A DNA stretch of 64,000 bases from positions 62,001 to 126,000 of the forward strand of contig JAAXCW010000001.1 of the NCBI GenBank assembly GCA_013036095.1. The letters run 5' to 3'. The notes under the pieces were generated by a model. It did not search any database. It was not told where the DNA came from and was given only the letters and a program-made list of their open reading frames with translations. This document shows positions 25,432 through 34,683 of the stretch, in pieces; positions within the stretch are counted from its first letter, which is position 1; every line of letters begins with the position of its first letter. Both the position numbers and the translations under genes were made by a program. This stretch comes from Vulcanimicrobiota bacterium. GTDB lineage: Bacteria > Vulcanimicrobiota > Vulcanimicrobiia > Vulcanimicrobiales > Vulcanimicrobiaceae.

Positions 25432-27339
25432 TCATTTCGCGTGCGGCCGCATGATCTGCGCGAACATATCGGTGGTTCCCGGTATTCGGACGAGGTGCGG
25501 ATGCTTCGCGCCGCCTCGATAATTCAGGGTAATGTTCTGATAGAAATCGCCTTGCTTCACCAGCAACACGATGGGCGAGAAACTCGCCGAAGTCGCAGCG
25601 ACGGCACCGTTCCAGGCATCTGGCGCAAATTCGCGGCCGTTCAATGCGACGATCTGCATTCCGTCACCTAAGCCGGCGTTCCACGCGGCCGAACCCTCGC
25701 GCACGTCGATGATGGTTCCATCCTCCTTCAGATTTACTCCGACGTCGTACCAGGACCCGATCGTTTTTCTGAGCGTCTCGCGGTTGGCTTCATAGGTATT
25801 CGGCTTCGCAGTGAAAACCAGCCGGTAACCCGCGCGCGCGATTTCGTCGGTCGGCGGTTGCGGCGCGATGGAATAGACATACTTCTGAAAAAAACCGTGC
25901 CAGTCATACGGCGCAACCTCACCGAGGTACCGCTCCAAGTCCGCGCGGGTATAAGTGACAACGTGCGGCCCCGACGTCCCTCCCGCATACACCTTAGCGT
26001 AATCGTCGATCGATTTCTTACCCTGGGTTAGTTGCCGGATAATCGTGTCGGCGTCCAGCCACATCAGTTCGCCTTCGGTGTAAAAATCGAAAGCATTACG
26101 CCGCAGCGATCCGTATGGGCCATCTGCGAGATAAAAGTACGGCGCGCCTGTGGTCAGATCGATGATCGGCGTTGTCTTGCGTCCCGGCTCGAAGGCCATC
26201 GACGAATAAATGTACGCGAAATACTCCGGGTAGTCCGAAGGCTTCCCTTTGATGCCGCTGCGGAACGCGAGTAGATCGCCCATGTACATGTTCATGCCTT
26301 CGTACTCCCAAAGCAGTTCGGTGTGCTCGGGGAATGGGCGGTTGAAGTTGGGCTGCTGCAGATCGAATGGGCGCCGGTACTTTCCGTTCCACGAATGGGA
26401 AAACTCGTGCGTCAGCAAATCTCCGCCCGCGAGCTGCTCGGCGTGATTGGTCAAGAATGTGTCGTCGCTACGATCGTCGCTCGATTGATGGTGCTCGATT
26501 CCCTGTGGCGGAATCAAATCGCTCAGTGTGAGCTCCGAGTGATAGACGTTCCAATGCCGTCCGCCGTAGAGCGCCATCGCCTCCGGCGTCATCCTTTTAT
26601 ACGCGGCGAGTTCACTTGCCGGCATCTTGAGATCTTCGGGATGATCGGCGAACAGATCGATGTACGTGTGCGTGCCCTGCCCGCTCCAGCCGACGATGTG
26701 GCGGTAGTAGCGCCCCGAGTCCGTCGGCGAATCGACGAGCGTCTCCAGCGTCACCGTTTTAAAGTCGATCCGGTTTCCGCTTCGCGCGGCGACCGGAAGC
26801 GCGCTGGCGTAATCCCAGGCCGGCGGTAGAATAAGGCTCGCGCGCACATAATACTGCGTGTTATTGATATCGGGCTGGTACAAGATGTAGCGATTCCAGT
26901 TGCCCACCATGACGTTGCGCGTCGCCAGCTGGCCGTCGACGAAATTGTTCGGATGGTTCAGCAGCACCGTGAAGTCAACGTTGACCGTGGCGACCCCGCT
27001 CGGAACGTTAATGTGAAAGGCGTACATGTCGACGCGGTCGCGCTCCCACGGGATCGATTGGCCGCCCGCACTGATTTTGAGCTCCGCCAGATCGTTGAGC
27101 GGTCCGGTCGGACCGTGCTCGCCCGGTATCCATTCCGGATACGACAGTGTAAAGGGTCCCGGTTTGACCGGTATCGTCATGTGCGAGTAAGCGTAGCCGC
27201 GCGGCGCGGTTCGCTCGTCGAGCACGACGGTCATCGGGTTACTCTTGGTTGCCAGCGGCGTCTGAAGCGACGCCGGGAGCGCCTGGGCCTGCGCCGCAAA
27301 AACGAATAAGGCGCAGAAAAAAATAGCGGTTCGCTGCAT
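25432..27339 (-). CDS. M61-family metallopeptidase with PDZ domain (copy 1)
   Basis: 635 residues, same layout as copy 2: signal peptide (TAIFFCALFVFAAQAQA), SYPEWIPGEHGPTGPL, HEFSHSWNGKYRRP zinc motif, LWEYEGMNMYMGD and a PDZ domain (DVREGSAAWNAGLGDGMQIVALNGREF). Start ATG at 27337-27339, at the signal peptide. The two copies are very similar through the catalytic domain and are co-directional with a coupled junction, so the cluster is a tandem duplication. Substrates unknown; the family prefers N-terminal Gly/Ala peptides. Confidence 0.88.
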   Translation of the reverse strand: MQRTAIFFCALFVFAAQAQALPASLQTPLATKSNPMTVVLDERTAPRGYAYSHMTIPVKPGPFTLSYPEWIPGEHGPTGPLNDLAELKISAGGQSIPWERDRVDMYAFHINVPSGVATVNVDFTVLLNHPNNFVDGQLATRNVMVGNWNRYILYQPDINNTQYYVRASLILPPAWDYASALPVAARSGNRIDFKTVTLETLVDSPTDSGRYYRHIVGWSGQGTHTYIDLFADHPEDLKMPASELAAYKRMTPEAMALYGGRHWNVYHSELTLSDLIPPQGIEHHQSSDDRSDDTFLTNHAEQLAGGDLLTHEFSHSWNGKYRRPFDLQQPNFNRPFPEHTELLWEYEGMNMYMGDLLAFRSGIKGKPSDYPEYFAYIYSSMAFEPGRKTTPIIDLTTGAPYFYLADGPYGSLRRNAFDFYTEGELMWLDADTIIRQLTQGKKSIDDYAKVYAGGTSGPHVVTYTRADLERYLGEVAPYDWHGFFQKYVYSIAPQPPTDEIARAGYRLVFTAKPNTYEANRETLRKTIGSWYDVGVNLKEDGTIIDVREGSAAWNAGLGDGMQIVALNGREFAPDAWNGAVAATSASFSPIVLLVKQGDFYQNITLNYRGGAKHPHLVRIPGTTDMFAQIMRPHAK

Positions 27340-27497
27340 GAGGCGGCATTCTCCGGAAAACATCCGGAATGCCTTTTGGAGCCGGAGCCGCCTGCACATT
27401 TGCGCCGTCCTTCAGGATCGGGTAGAATCTTGCCGTTATGCGCTAGCGACTGAGAGCCCACCCCAAACGTCCATCCCTACCCGGAGGTTCTCGTCGC

Positions 27498-28730
27498 ATG
27501 TCGTTCGCCAGCGCGCAAGTTCGGCGCAGCATATTTTCAGTTCAACGGTTTCGGCAATATTACATCGGGCAATGCTTGAGCTTGCTCGGCGACGGTTTCC
27601 GTTTGCTTGCGATTCCGCTGCTGGTCTTCCGCTTGTCGCATTCGGCGCTTTCAACGGGCGTGGCGTACTTGTGCGAACTAGCTCCGTTCGCGCTATTCTG
27701 CGTGATCGCCGGGTCGCTGGCCGATCGGCTGAACCGGCGCGCGGTCATGTTCGTTTCGAACGCCGTTCGCTGCGCGATGATGCTCTTGTTCGCAGCGCTG
27801 TATGCGTTACACATGCTGACGGTGGGGGATATTTACGCCGGCCTCGTCGTCGTCGCGATTGCCGCCGCGCTCTTCTTGGGCGGCCAAACGTCGAGCATTC
27901 CGTTTTTGCTCGGAAAAGAGCGCGGAACCGAAGCAACGGCGGCTTTGGGGGGCGCGGAGAACTTCGCCAACCTCGTAACACCGATTATCGGCGGCGCGCT
28001 CTTCGCTCTTTTTGGCGCCTTGCCGGCGCTGCTCATTACGGCGGCGGGCTACCTCGGCTCGATGATCTCGTTATGGCGCATTCCGTCGCTTGGACCGGAA
28101 ACCGCCACGGGCATACCGTCGCATCGCGAGATACTCTCCGATATTCGAACGGGCTTTTCTCTGCTCTTCGGCGACCGGGCTATGCGCGCGCTCGCGTTTA
28201 CCAACCTCGTGATCAACATGCTCGGCTTCGGAGCTTACGCCGTGCTAGTGCCCTTTCTCAAACGCGATTTCGGCGCCAGCGATCGCGACGTCGGCATATT
28301 CTTCGGCATCTCGGCCGCGGGTGCAATCTGCGGATCGGTACTGTCGACCAAATTCGCGAGTCGCTGGGTCTTCGGCCGCGCGCTGACGATCGCGTACGTA
28401 ATCGACGCAGTGATTTTTCTGCCCGTCGTGTTCACGCGCAATGTGTGGATCGCCGGGGTCTTTTGGGCGCTCGCCAATGCGGTCGTGCAATTTGAGATCT
28501 CGCAGATCGTCGGATTTCGCCTGCGCGTCATTCGCGAGGAATATGTCGGTCGCGTTTTCGGCGCCGTCCGGCTCTTGGTGCTCTGCGGGATACCCGTTGC
28601 GGCCGTCGGTTTTGGCTACGCCGCCGACCACTGGGGAGCGCGCCTGGCGATGGGAATCTCGGCGATCGGATATCTGCTGGTCGCTCTTTGTGTGTACGCG
28701 ATCCCAGCGATCCGCAGCGAGACGCGCTAA
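27498..28730 (+). CDS. Major facilitator transporter (MFS_3/EntS-like)
   Basis: 410 residues, about 12 membrane helices. The N-terminal QRFRQYYIGQCLSLLGDGFRLLAIPLLVF and the loop GSLADRLNRRAVMFVSN (the MFS G...D..GRR motif between helices 2 and 3) match the MFS_3 group that includes enterobactin and macrolide exporters. Divergent from the M61 peptidases. GGAGG lies upstream of the ATG. Substrate unknown. It ends overlapping the opposite gene by four bases. Confidence 0.88.
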   Translation: MSFASAQVRRSIFSVQRFRQYYIGQCLSLLGDGFRLLAIPLLVFRLSHSALSTGVAYLCELAPFALFCVIAGSLADRLNRRAVMFVSNAVRCAMMLLFAALYALHMLTVGDIYAGLVVVAIAAALFLGGQTSSIPFLLGKERGTEATAALGGAENFANLVTPIIGGALFALFGALPALLITAAGYLGSMISLWRIPSLGPETATGIPSHREILSDIRTGFSLLFGDRAMRALAFTNLVINMLGFGAYAVLVPFLKRDFGASDRDVGIFFGISAAGAICGSVLSTKFASRWVFGRALTIAYVIDAVIFLPVVFTRNVWIAGVFWALANAVVQFEISQIVGFRLRVIREEYVGRVFGAVRLLVLCGIPVAAVGFGYAADHWGARLAMGISAIGYLLVALCVYAIPAIRSETR

Positions 28731-29116
28731 ACGTGAACGAAACGGGTATCGACGACCAGCCGCTTGACGTCAACGTTGCCGGGCTTGGTTAGCACACCAT
28801 AGACGAAAAGAATCGCGCCGGCACGAACGTCGGACGCGGTGCCCATAATCGTCGGCGTCCCGTCGGGAAAATAAAGCGTGACGCGGAGGCCGGTATGCAG
28901 TGAGAGCGTCTCGGTTTTTTGGCGCAGCACCTCCCCGAAGACGATCTGCCGGTTTCGCCCGGTGACCCGCACCGCTATTTGCACGTTCGCTCCAACGTGC
29001 GCGGCGGAAAACTGCGCGGGCGTCATCGGCACCGGCGGCGTGTGGCCGCCCATCATTTGGGCACCGGCAGGCACGGCAGCAAAGACGAAGGCTAAACTAA
29101 AGATCATGTACTTCAT
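28727..29116 (-). CDS. Small exported protein, DUF5666-like
   Basis: 129 residues with signal peptide (IFSLAFVFAAVPAGAQ) and a beta-rich domain: NVQIAVRVTGRNRQIVFGEVLRQ, RVTLYFPDGTPTIMGTASDVRAGAILFVYGVLTKPGNVDVKRLVVDTRFVHV, which resembles OB-like exported domains of the DUF5666 type. It lies divergent from the padR gene with the operator between them, so it could belong to that regulon. Function unknown. Confidence 0.62.
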   Translation of the reverse strand: MKYMIFSLAFVFAAVPAGAQMMGGHTPPVPMTPAQFSAAHVGANVQIAVRVTGRNRQIVFGEVLRQKTETLSLHTGLRVTLYFPDGTPTIMGTASDVRAGAILFVYGVLTKPGNVDVKRLVVDTRFVHV

Positions 29117-29167
29117 ACCGAAAGCATAGCGGAGCGCGGGGCGGCGCGACAGATGCTGCGCGCCCCC

Positions 29168-29190
29168 AATTAGTTCAACCGGAAGTAATT
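29168..29190. promoter_or_regulatory. Predicted PadR operator, site 1
   Basis: Inverted repeat AATTAGTTC - AACCG - GAAGTAATT, one mismatch from perfect, 23 bases before the padR start. It matches site 2 at 30196-30218. Positions between divergent genes suggest autoregulation. Confidence 0.75.
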
Positions 29191-29213
29191 CACATGCGCC
29201 GAAGGAGAACCTT

Positions 29214-29771
29214 ATGCTTGAGGAAGCGCGCGAGCTCCTGATCCTCGGAATATTGCGGCGCGCGCCGATGTCGGCATACGCGCTCAACCGCACCGTGCGC
29301 GCACACGCCCCCCTCTATCGCACGCTCAAACAGGGAAACGTCTATCATCTCGTCGTGAAGCTCGAGCGGCGCGGACTGCTGCTCGCGAAAACCACCGGCA
29401 GCGAGCGCGGCCCAAAACCCACGAAAAGCGTCTTCCGCTTGTCCGCCGCCGGCGAGCGCCGTTTTCATGCGCTGCTCGCCAAGATCGTTGCCGACGTGCA
29501 AGCCGCCGACCCCGCCATCGAGATCGCCTACGTGCTTCTGGCGCAACTCCCGCGCGCAAAAGCCCGAGCAATGATTGCCGCTCGGTTACAAGCCATCGGG
29601 GATCAAGAAAAACGTTTGAGCCGGCTCTTCGGAGCCGGCAGCGACCGGAGCGGCGGCGGTCACCTCGCTCTCGCCCATACGGCCGCGCGTTTGCGCAGCG
29701 AACAGCATTTTCTGCGCGAATCGCTCGCGCTCTTCGACAGCAAAAAATGGCACCCCGATTGGGAGTTGTAG
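29214..29771 (+). CDS. PadR-family transcriptional regulator
   Basis: 185 residues. The N-terminal winged helix shows the PadR pattern LLILGILRRAPMSAYALNR...LKQGNVYHLVVKLERRGLL, followed by the wing (PTKSVFRLSAAGERRFHALL) and a C-terminal helical dimerisation domain. GGAG precedes the ATG. The paired operators in front of this gene and in front of the RND pump indicate that it represses itself and the pump, as PadR proteins controlling efflux genes commonly do. The inducer is unknown. Confidence 0.88.
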   Translation: MLEEARELLILGILRRAPMSAYALNRTVRAHAPLYRTLKQGNVYHLVVKLERRGLLLAKTTGSERGPKPTKSVFRLSAAGERRFHALLAKIVADVQAADPAIEIAYVLLAQLPRAKARAMIAARLQAIGDQEKRLSRLFGAGSDRSGGGHLALAHTAARLRSEQHFLRESLALFDSKKWHPDWEL

Positions 29772-29773
29772 CG

Positions 29774-30154
29774 CTACCGGTTCAGCGCAACGTGCAACGC
29801 GCTCAATACGAGAACCGCCCAGAATAACCGGACGTGCCAGCGCCGCAAGGGTTGGCGGTACGCACCGGGATCTTGTAGACTGGCACCGCTAAACGCCTGT
29901 GCCCCCAGTCCGGCCGTTGCAAAGGTTGCCAGCCAGATGCCGTTGCCGTTTGCGCCCGGCATCGCGCTGCTCGACAGCGCGAGATGTAGCACCGCAAAGA
30001 CCAGCGCGGCATAGCCGATGATGAAATGCGGGCGCATCCGGCGGACAAACGAGCCTCGCGCGAATCTGCGCAGGATCAGCCCCGCTACCGCGGTTGTGGG
30101 GAGCAATCCCAAGGCGATCCAGCCCGCCACCGATGAAAATGGCATCGCCTTCAC
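29774..30154 (-). CDS. Four-helix membrane protein, cytochrome b561-like
   Basis: 126 residues with about four membrane helices. Paired histidines in HFIIGYAALVFAVLHLAL and RRWHVRLFWAVLVLSALHVAL sit at positions that could hold haem, as in cytochrome b561/ferric-reductase-like proteins. It is divergent from the RND gene and shares the gap holding operator 2. It may be co-regulated with the pump; a redox role is only inferred. Confidence 0.6.
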   Translation of the reverse strand: MKAMPFSSVAGWIALGLLPTTAVAGLILRRFARGSFVRRMRPHFIIGYAALVFAVLHLALSSSAMPGANGNGIWLATFATAGLGAQAFSGASLQDPGAYRQPLRRWHVRLFWAVLVLSALHVALNR

Positions 30155-30195
30155 GATAGCGCTCTGACTGCAGATTGAAAAGCCGCCACGCGGCG

Positions 30196-30218
30196 TAATT
30201 ACTTCAAGCCGAAGTAAT
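30196..30218. promoter_or_regulatory. Predicted PadR operator, site 2
   Basis: Inverted repeat AATTACTTC - AAGCC - GAAGTAATG; the inner eight bases of each arm pair perfectly. It lies between the b561-like gene and the RND pump, 52 bases upstream of the pump start, and matches site 1. Confidence 0.78.
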
Positions 30219-30269
30219 GTCGCTCGAATTGCGGCAGCGGTCCCTCAGGCAGTCACAAAATTCCCCTAA

Positions 30270-33200
30270 GTGTTCCTGACGCGGTTTTCGCTCCGCAATC
30301 CGATCGCACTCACGATCTTTTATCTTCTGATCTTCCTCGTCGGAGCGGTCGCTTTCTTTCGTATCGGTCGCGCGATCTTGCCTCCGGTGAATTTTCCGGT
30401 CGTCACCGTTACGGCGCCATATCCGGGAGCGGCCCCACAGCAAATCGAGCAACTGATCGTGGAACCGCTCGAAGATGAGCTCGACAGCCTCCCAAACGTC
30501 GAGCGCATTTCCGCTTCTGCGCAGAACGGCATCGCCGAACTCAGCGTGCGATTCCATTTCGGAAGCGACGTCGAGACCGACCGCACGAACGTTCAACAAG
30601 CCGTCAACGCAGCGCAGCCCAATCTTCCCGCCGACCTCGTCCCGCCGTCGGTTTCGAAAGACGATCCCTCGCAAGCGCCGATCCTTGAAGAATCTGTCAG
30701 TTCGCGCATCGTGGCGCCTTCCGCCGTCTCCGAAATCGTCCGGCGCAGCATCGTGCCGGCCCTCCGCGCGACGAACGGTGTCGGAAATGTTTTGATCGCC
30801 GGAGCGGTGCCGCGCCAGTTTACAATCCGCCCCAATGCGGCGGCGCTAACGGCGGTCGGCGGCACCGCCTTGGATGTTTTCCGCGCGACCGCGCGCGCTA
30901 ACGCGGTGCTTCCCGGCGGCCTGTTGCGCTCGCCGCTGACCGAAACGACTATTGGCATTAGCGCAGCCGCTTCGTCGATCGAACGGCTACGAACCGTTCC
31001 CGTCTTGCTCCCCTCCTCCACCGTACGCCTCAGCGAGGTCGCCGCGGTCGAGGACGCCTCGGCCGATCCTTCCGTGATTTCGCGTGTGGACGGCGAACCG
31101 GCTATCGTCATCTTCGTATCGCGCGCGGCCGGTGACGATTCGATCCGAACGATTCGAGCAGCGCGCAAAACGCTTCGCGCGCTTGCCCTTGAGTATCCCC
31201 TTCTGCGTTTCGAAGAATTGCGCACCGACGAACCGTACACGACTGCGGCAATCGGCGCCGTGACGCAGACGCTCGGCGAGGGAATCGCGCTGACGGTTCT
31301 CGTGATGCTGCTCTTCCTGCGCGCATGGCGAAATGCAGTCATCGCCGTCGTTGCGATTCCGGCATCGCTATGCGCGGCGTTCATTGCCATGTGGGTCATG
31401 GGATTCACGTTAAACGTACTCTCGCTGATGGGCTTGTCGCTGACGATTGGAATCCTCGTTGACGACTCGATCGTGATCATTGAAGCCATCGCGCTCAACG
31501 TCAAACGCGGGTTACGAGGCGAACGGGCGGCATTGGCAGGTCGCCGCGACCTCGGCGCGGCCGCCTTTGCGATTACGCTCATCGACGTTGCCGTATTCTT
31601 GCCTATCGCGCTGATGAACGGCATCGTCGGAGAGTTCATGCGCGAGTTCGCGCTCGTCATCGTTTTCGCTACGGTCTTTTCATTGCTCGTTGCCTATACG
31701 CTTACGCCGCTGTTGAGCGCGCGCTGGGCTCTGATCGATGTGGACCGAACCATCGACCCGGCAAGACTTCCTTGGACCCTGCGCCTTCTTTCCGTCTCGC
31801 GCGCGGCGGCCGGCTGGCGCAGATTGCTCGACGCCTTTAACCGCTGGGAAGAAAAACTCGCGGACTGGTACGCATTCGCCCTCTTGCCCCGCGCACTACA
31901 CCGCCGCGGACTGGTTCTCTCGTTTGCGGCCCTCACGTGTATCGCTTCGCTCGTGCCGCTGTTCGCGGGATGGATCGCGACGGAGTTTTCCCCGCCGGCC
32001 AATCGCGGTGCGATCGTTTTGGACCTCACGATGCCGCCGGGCACGCCGCTCGCCCGAACCGACGCTGCGGCACAGCGCATCGCGTCCACGTTGCTCCAGG
32101 ACGAACGAGTTCGGCACGTCGAGGGCAGTGCGGGACGTGCATTTAACGGGGTCTCCGACGTTTTCGCCGGAAACGTCGCGCAGATAAAGATCATCTTGGA
32201 AGATCAGAATTCCAACGGCGACGATGCCGTTCGCCGCCTGCGCGAAGCCGCTGGAATGCCACCCGAAGCCGAAATCGCGGGCGCCGGAAAAGGCATGGGC
32301 GGTGCGGCGCCGATCAGCTACAGCATTTCGGGAAAAACCAACGCCGTCGACGAGGCAGCGGCGCGGATCGCGGATTTTCTGCGTGCCGACCCGCAAGCCG
32401 CCGACGTGCGGACGACCGGTGTTGGACTGCGTCCACACCTGCAACTCACGGTGGACGCCGGGCGCGCGGAGTTGTTGAACGTCTCTACCGACGAAGCCGC
32501 GCAGACGGCGCGCATAGGGAGTGGCGGCGCGATCGCGATGAAGGCTCGCGAGCCCGACGGACTCGTGGACGTTCTGGTGCAGTCAAATGCCGGCCGGACC
32601 GCAGACGTGAATGCGCTGGGCCGGCTGACGGTACGAGCATCCAACGGGACGCTCGTGCCGCTTCGCGCGCTCGTAAAAATGCAATGGACACGCCAGCCGG
32701 TCGTGATCGAGCGCGAGAATCGGCGGCGCGTCGTCACCGTGAGCGCCAATACCGCGGGCGGCGCGCCCATAAGTGTCGTCACCGCGAGCCTGGGGAAGCT
32801 GCTCGCCGATCCGAATTTCCTGCCTGAAGGCACGCGCATCGAGCCTCGCGGTGATATCGAACAATTCCTCGATACGGTCACAAAGATGCTCGCCGCGCTG
32901 GGCCTCTCCGTGATAGCGGTCTATGCCATTCTCGCGCTTCTTTATAAGAGTTATGGCCTTCCGCTCATCATTATGGCCACCGTTCCGTTGGCTTCAATCG
33001 GCGCGTTCGGACTGCTTTTCATAACTCGTCAACCGCTCAATCTCTACTCGATGCTCGGAATCGTCTTGCTCGTCGGGCTGGTCGCAAAAAACGGCATCCT
33101 ACTCGTGGAGTACGCGGAGCGATCGCTGCGCAACGGTAACGGTGCACTCGCGGCAATTCAAAGCGCTGCGGCCTTGCGGTTCCGGCCGGTTCTCATGACC

Positions 33201-33431
33201 ACGCTCGCTATGATCGTAGGAATGCTGCCGCTGGCGTTGGGTCAGACAGTCGGCGCCGAATACCGTCAGGCGCTAGGAACCGTCGTCATCGGCGGACTGT
33301 CGAGTTCGCTGCTGCTCACGCTTTTTGTGATACCGGTCGTCTACGTCGGCTATTGCAGCCGCAGGCGGTTATCGACGCGCTTAACGCCGGGCACGCCGGT
33401 AGCAGCGCGCACGACGGTTTGCTCGACCTGA
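30270..33431 (+). CDS. RND-family efflux transporter (AcrB/MexB-like, HAE1)
   Basis: 1053 residues with the 12-helix RND plan and two large periplasmic loops. It begins FLTRFSLRNPIALTIFYLLIF, and carries the proton-relay aspartates in SLTIGILVDDSIVIIEAI and the lysine in LVGLVAKNGILLVEYA. GTG start. No membrane fusion protein or outer-membrane channel gene is next to it, so it must borrow partners encoded elsewhere. The last 82 bases overlap the convergent BON gene and encode an atypical Arg-rich tail. Predicted to be repressed by the nearby PadR. Confidence 0.92.
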   Translation: MFLTRFSLRNPIALTIFYLLIFLVGAVAFFRIGRAILPPVNFPVVTVTAPYPGAAPQQIEQLIVEPLEDELDSLPNVERISASAQNGIAELSVRFHFGSDVETDRTNVQQAVNAAQPNLPADLVPPSVSKDDPSQAPILEESVSSRIVAPSAVSEIVRRSIVPALRATNGVGNVLIAGAVPRQFTIRPNAAALTAVGGTALDVFRATARANAVLPGGLLRSPLTETTIGISAAASSIERLRTVPVLLPSSTVRLSEVAAVEDASADPSVISRVDGEPAIVIFVSRAAGDDSIRTIRAARKTLRALALEYPLLRFEELRTDEPYTTAAIGAVTQTLGEGIALTVLVMLLFLRAWRNAVIAVVAIPASLCAAFIAMWVMGFTLNVLSLMGLSLTIGILVDDSIVIIEAIALNVKRGLRGERAALAGRRDLGAAAFAITLIDVAVFLPIALMNGIVGEFMREFALVIVFATVFSLLVAYTLTPLLSARWALIDVDRTIDPARLPWTLRLLSVSRAAAGWRRLLDAFNRWEEKLADWYAFALLPRALHRRGLVLSFAALTCIASLVPLFAGWIATEFSPPANRGAIVLDLTMPPGTPLARTDAAAQRIASTLLQDERVRHVEGSAGRAFNGVSDVFAGNVAQIKIILEDQNSNGDDAVRRLREAAGMPPEAEIAGAGKGMGGAAPISYSISGKTNAVDEAAARIADFLRADPQAADVRTTGVGLRPHLQLTVDAGRAELLNVSTDEAAQTARIGSGGAIAMKAREPDGLVDVLVQSNAGRTADVNALGRLTVRASNGTLVPLRALVKMQWTRQPVVIERENRRRVVTVSANTAGGAPISVVTASLGKLLADPNFLPEGTRIEPRGDIEQFLDTVTKMLAALGLSVIAVYAILALLYKSYGLPLIIMATVPLASIGAFGLLFITRQPLNLYSMLGIVLLVGLVAKNGILLVEYAERSLRNGNGALAAIQSAAALRFRPVLMTTLAMIVGMLPLALGQTVGAEYRQALGTVVIGGLSSSLLLTLFVIPVVYVGYCSRRRLSTRLTPGTPVAARTTVCST

Positions 33432-33703
33432 TTATCCGGCACGGTTCCGCTTAACGTGACCACGCCCGCGCGCACGTCGGTTCCGACGCGGAAAACGTTG
33501 GCGCCGGCCTGCGCCGCCACTGCCGCAGTAACGCGCACCTTGAGCGCTGCGTCCTTCGCATCGATTTTCTGCAGCGCGCCGTTGACCGCTTTGAACGACT
33601 GCGCGGTTTCGTGCGAGACTTGCTGCTGCGTTTGTGCGGCTTGCTGATTGGTGCAGCCGGCTAAAGCGATTGCCAGCCAGAAACCCGTGACTATGCGCTT
33701 CAC
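33350..33703 (-). CDS. BON-domain lipoprotein
   Basis: 117 residues. Signal peptide with lipobox (LAIALAGC), then a Gln-rich spacer and one BON domain (LKVRVTAAVAAQAGANVFRVGTDVRAGVVTLSGTVPDNQVEQTVVRAATGVPGVKRVDNRLRL). BON domains are thought to bind membranes. GTG start directly after the stop of the upstream small membrane gene. The 3' end overlaps the end of the RND gene on the opposite strand by 82 bases. Confidence 0.85.
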   Translation of the reverse strand: MKRIVTGFWLAIALAGCTNQQAAQTQQQVSHETAQSFKAVNGALQKIDAKDAALKVRVTAAVAAQAGANVFRVGTDVRAGVVTLSGTVPDNQVEQTVVRAATGVPGVKRVDNRLRLQ

Positions 33704-33904
33704 CTAGGGCCGCAAATCGCGGTCGTCCCTGCGGACAGGCCCGCCCATCGTCATCGCCGGAAAACCGACGGCCGCAAAGCCCAGTACGAGCACGGCGAGC
33801 CACGGAATAAAGGCACGCAGAGTGGGGCCGGCCATCCAGAGGTCGATGAACCAGACCAGCATCAGAACCCAAAAAACGATCATGAGAGCGCCGCTTCGTA
33901 CCAT
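33704..33904 (-). CDS. Small two-helix membrane protein
   Basis: 66 residues: two hydrophobic helices (ALMIVFWVLMLVWFIDLWMA and AFIPWLAVLVLGFAAVGFPA) and a charged C-terminus. AAGGAGG is placed ideally before the ATG at 33902-33904. Its stop touches the GTG of the BON gene, so the two are coupled. No family assigned. Confidence 0.65.
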   Translation of the reverse strand: MVRSGALMIVFWVLMLVWFIDLWMAGPTLRAFIPWLAVLVLGFAAVGFPAMTMGGPVRRDDRDLRP

Positions 33905-34034
33905 TCGAACCTCCTTGCGGCCCCTTATTCCCCGGACGGCGATAGATATCGCGGCGTCCGCCGTTAACGGATAGCCGGTGGAGTCATGGTGGGGCTTCGT
34001 CACGGCGGCGCGAACTTGCTTCCCCGGAGGCATT

Positions 34035-34679
34035 ATGTACACGCGTGCAATTGTATTTTTCTTCATCGCAGCGTTCGCGCTGCCGGTCTTCGCGCGGGCC
34101 GATCAAAATCCGACTTACGCCGGCCCCCTCGGTCCGGCCGAATCGGCTTTCGTCACAGCGATTCAAGCCGATCTCATGTCGCGATTTCCCAAGGCGCAAG
34201 ACGCCGAAAAAGCGGGATACGTGCGCTACACCAACGCCGACGAGACCGGCGCGATCAGTTACGCGAATTTCCAGTGGACCTCATCCGACGCAAAGCATCC
34301 CAGTCAACTGTGGTACGACAAGGCCGGGAATTTGCTTGGGGCGGATTTCTCGGTGCTGCAAACGAGCACCACGCGACCGAGCATTTTCGGCGTGAATCCA
34401 GGGCGCCTCTACGAATTCGACGACCATGTACATTGGGTCGCGCGAAACGCGGATGGCACGATGACCTACGACAATTGGGTCGACGCGCGCAAATACCGCG
34501 CCGCGGGCGGCGATCCGGCGCATCCCACGGCCGCGCAGCTGGTTGCGATGGGCCGCGTCAAGACTGCGTCTGCGGTCGTCACGATTTTCGATATGCCGTC
34601 AATCTGGGATCTGATCGTCTGGGTGCGACCAAATCCGAACGGCGCTTTCGCCGTGAAAAACCCGCTCGTCACTCCGTAA
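34035..34679 (+). CDS. Exported hypothetical protein
   Basis: 214 residues with a signal peptide (AIVFFFIAAFALPVFARA). Mature part includes AGYVRYTNADETGAISYANFQWTS, SQLWYDKAGNLLGADF and MTYDNWVDARKYRAAGGDPAHPTAAQLVAMGRV, which looks like a secreted beta-rich domain. GGAGG sits seven bases before the ATG. No assigned function. A GNAT gene follows after five bases. Confidence 0.68.
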   Translation: MYTRAIVFFFIAAFALPVFARADQNPTYAGPLGPAESAFVTAIQADLMSRFPKAQDAEKAGYVRYTNADETGAISYANFQWTSSDAKHPSQLWYDKAGNLLGADFSVLQTSTTRPSIFGVNPGRLYEFDDHVHWVARNADGTMTYDNWVDARKYRAAGGDPAHPTAAQLVAMGRVKTASAVVTIFDMPSIWDLIVWVRPNPNGAFAVKNPLVTP

Positions 34680-34683
34680 CGGC

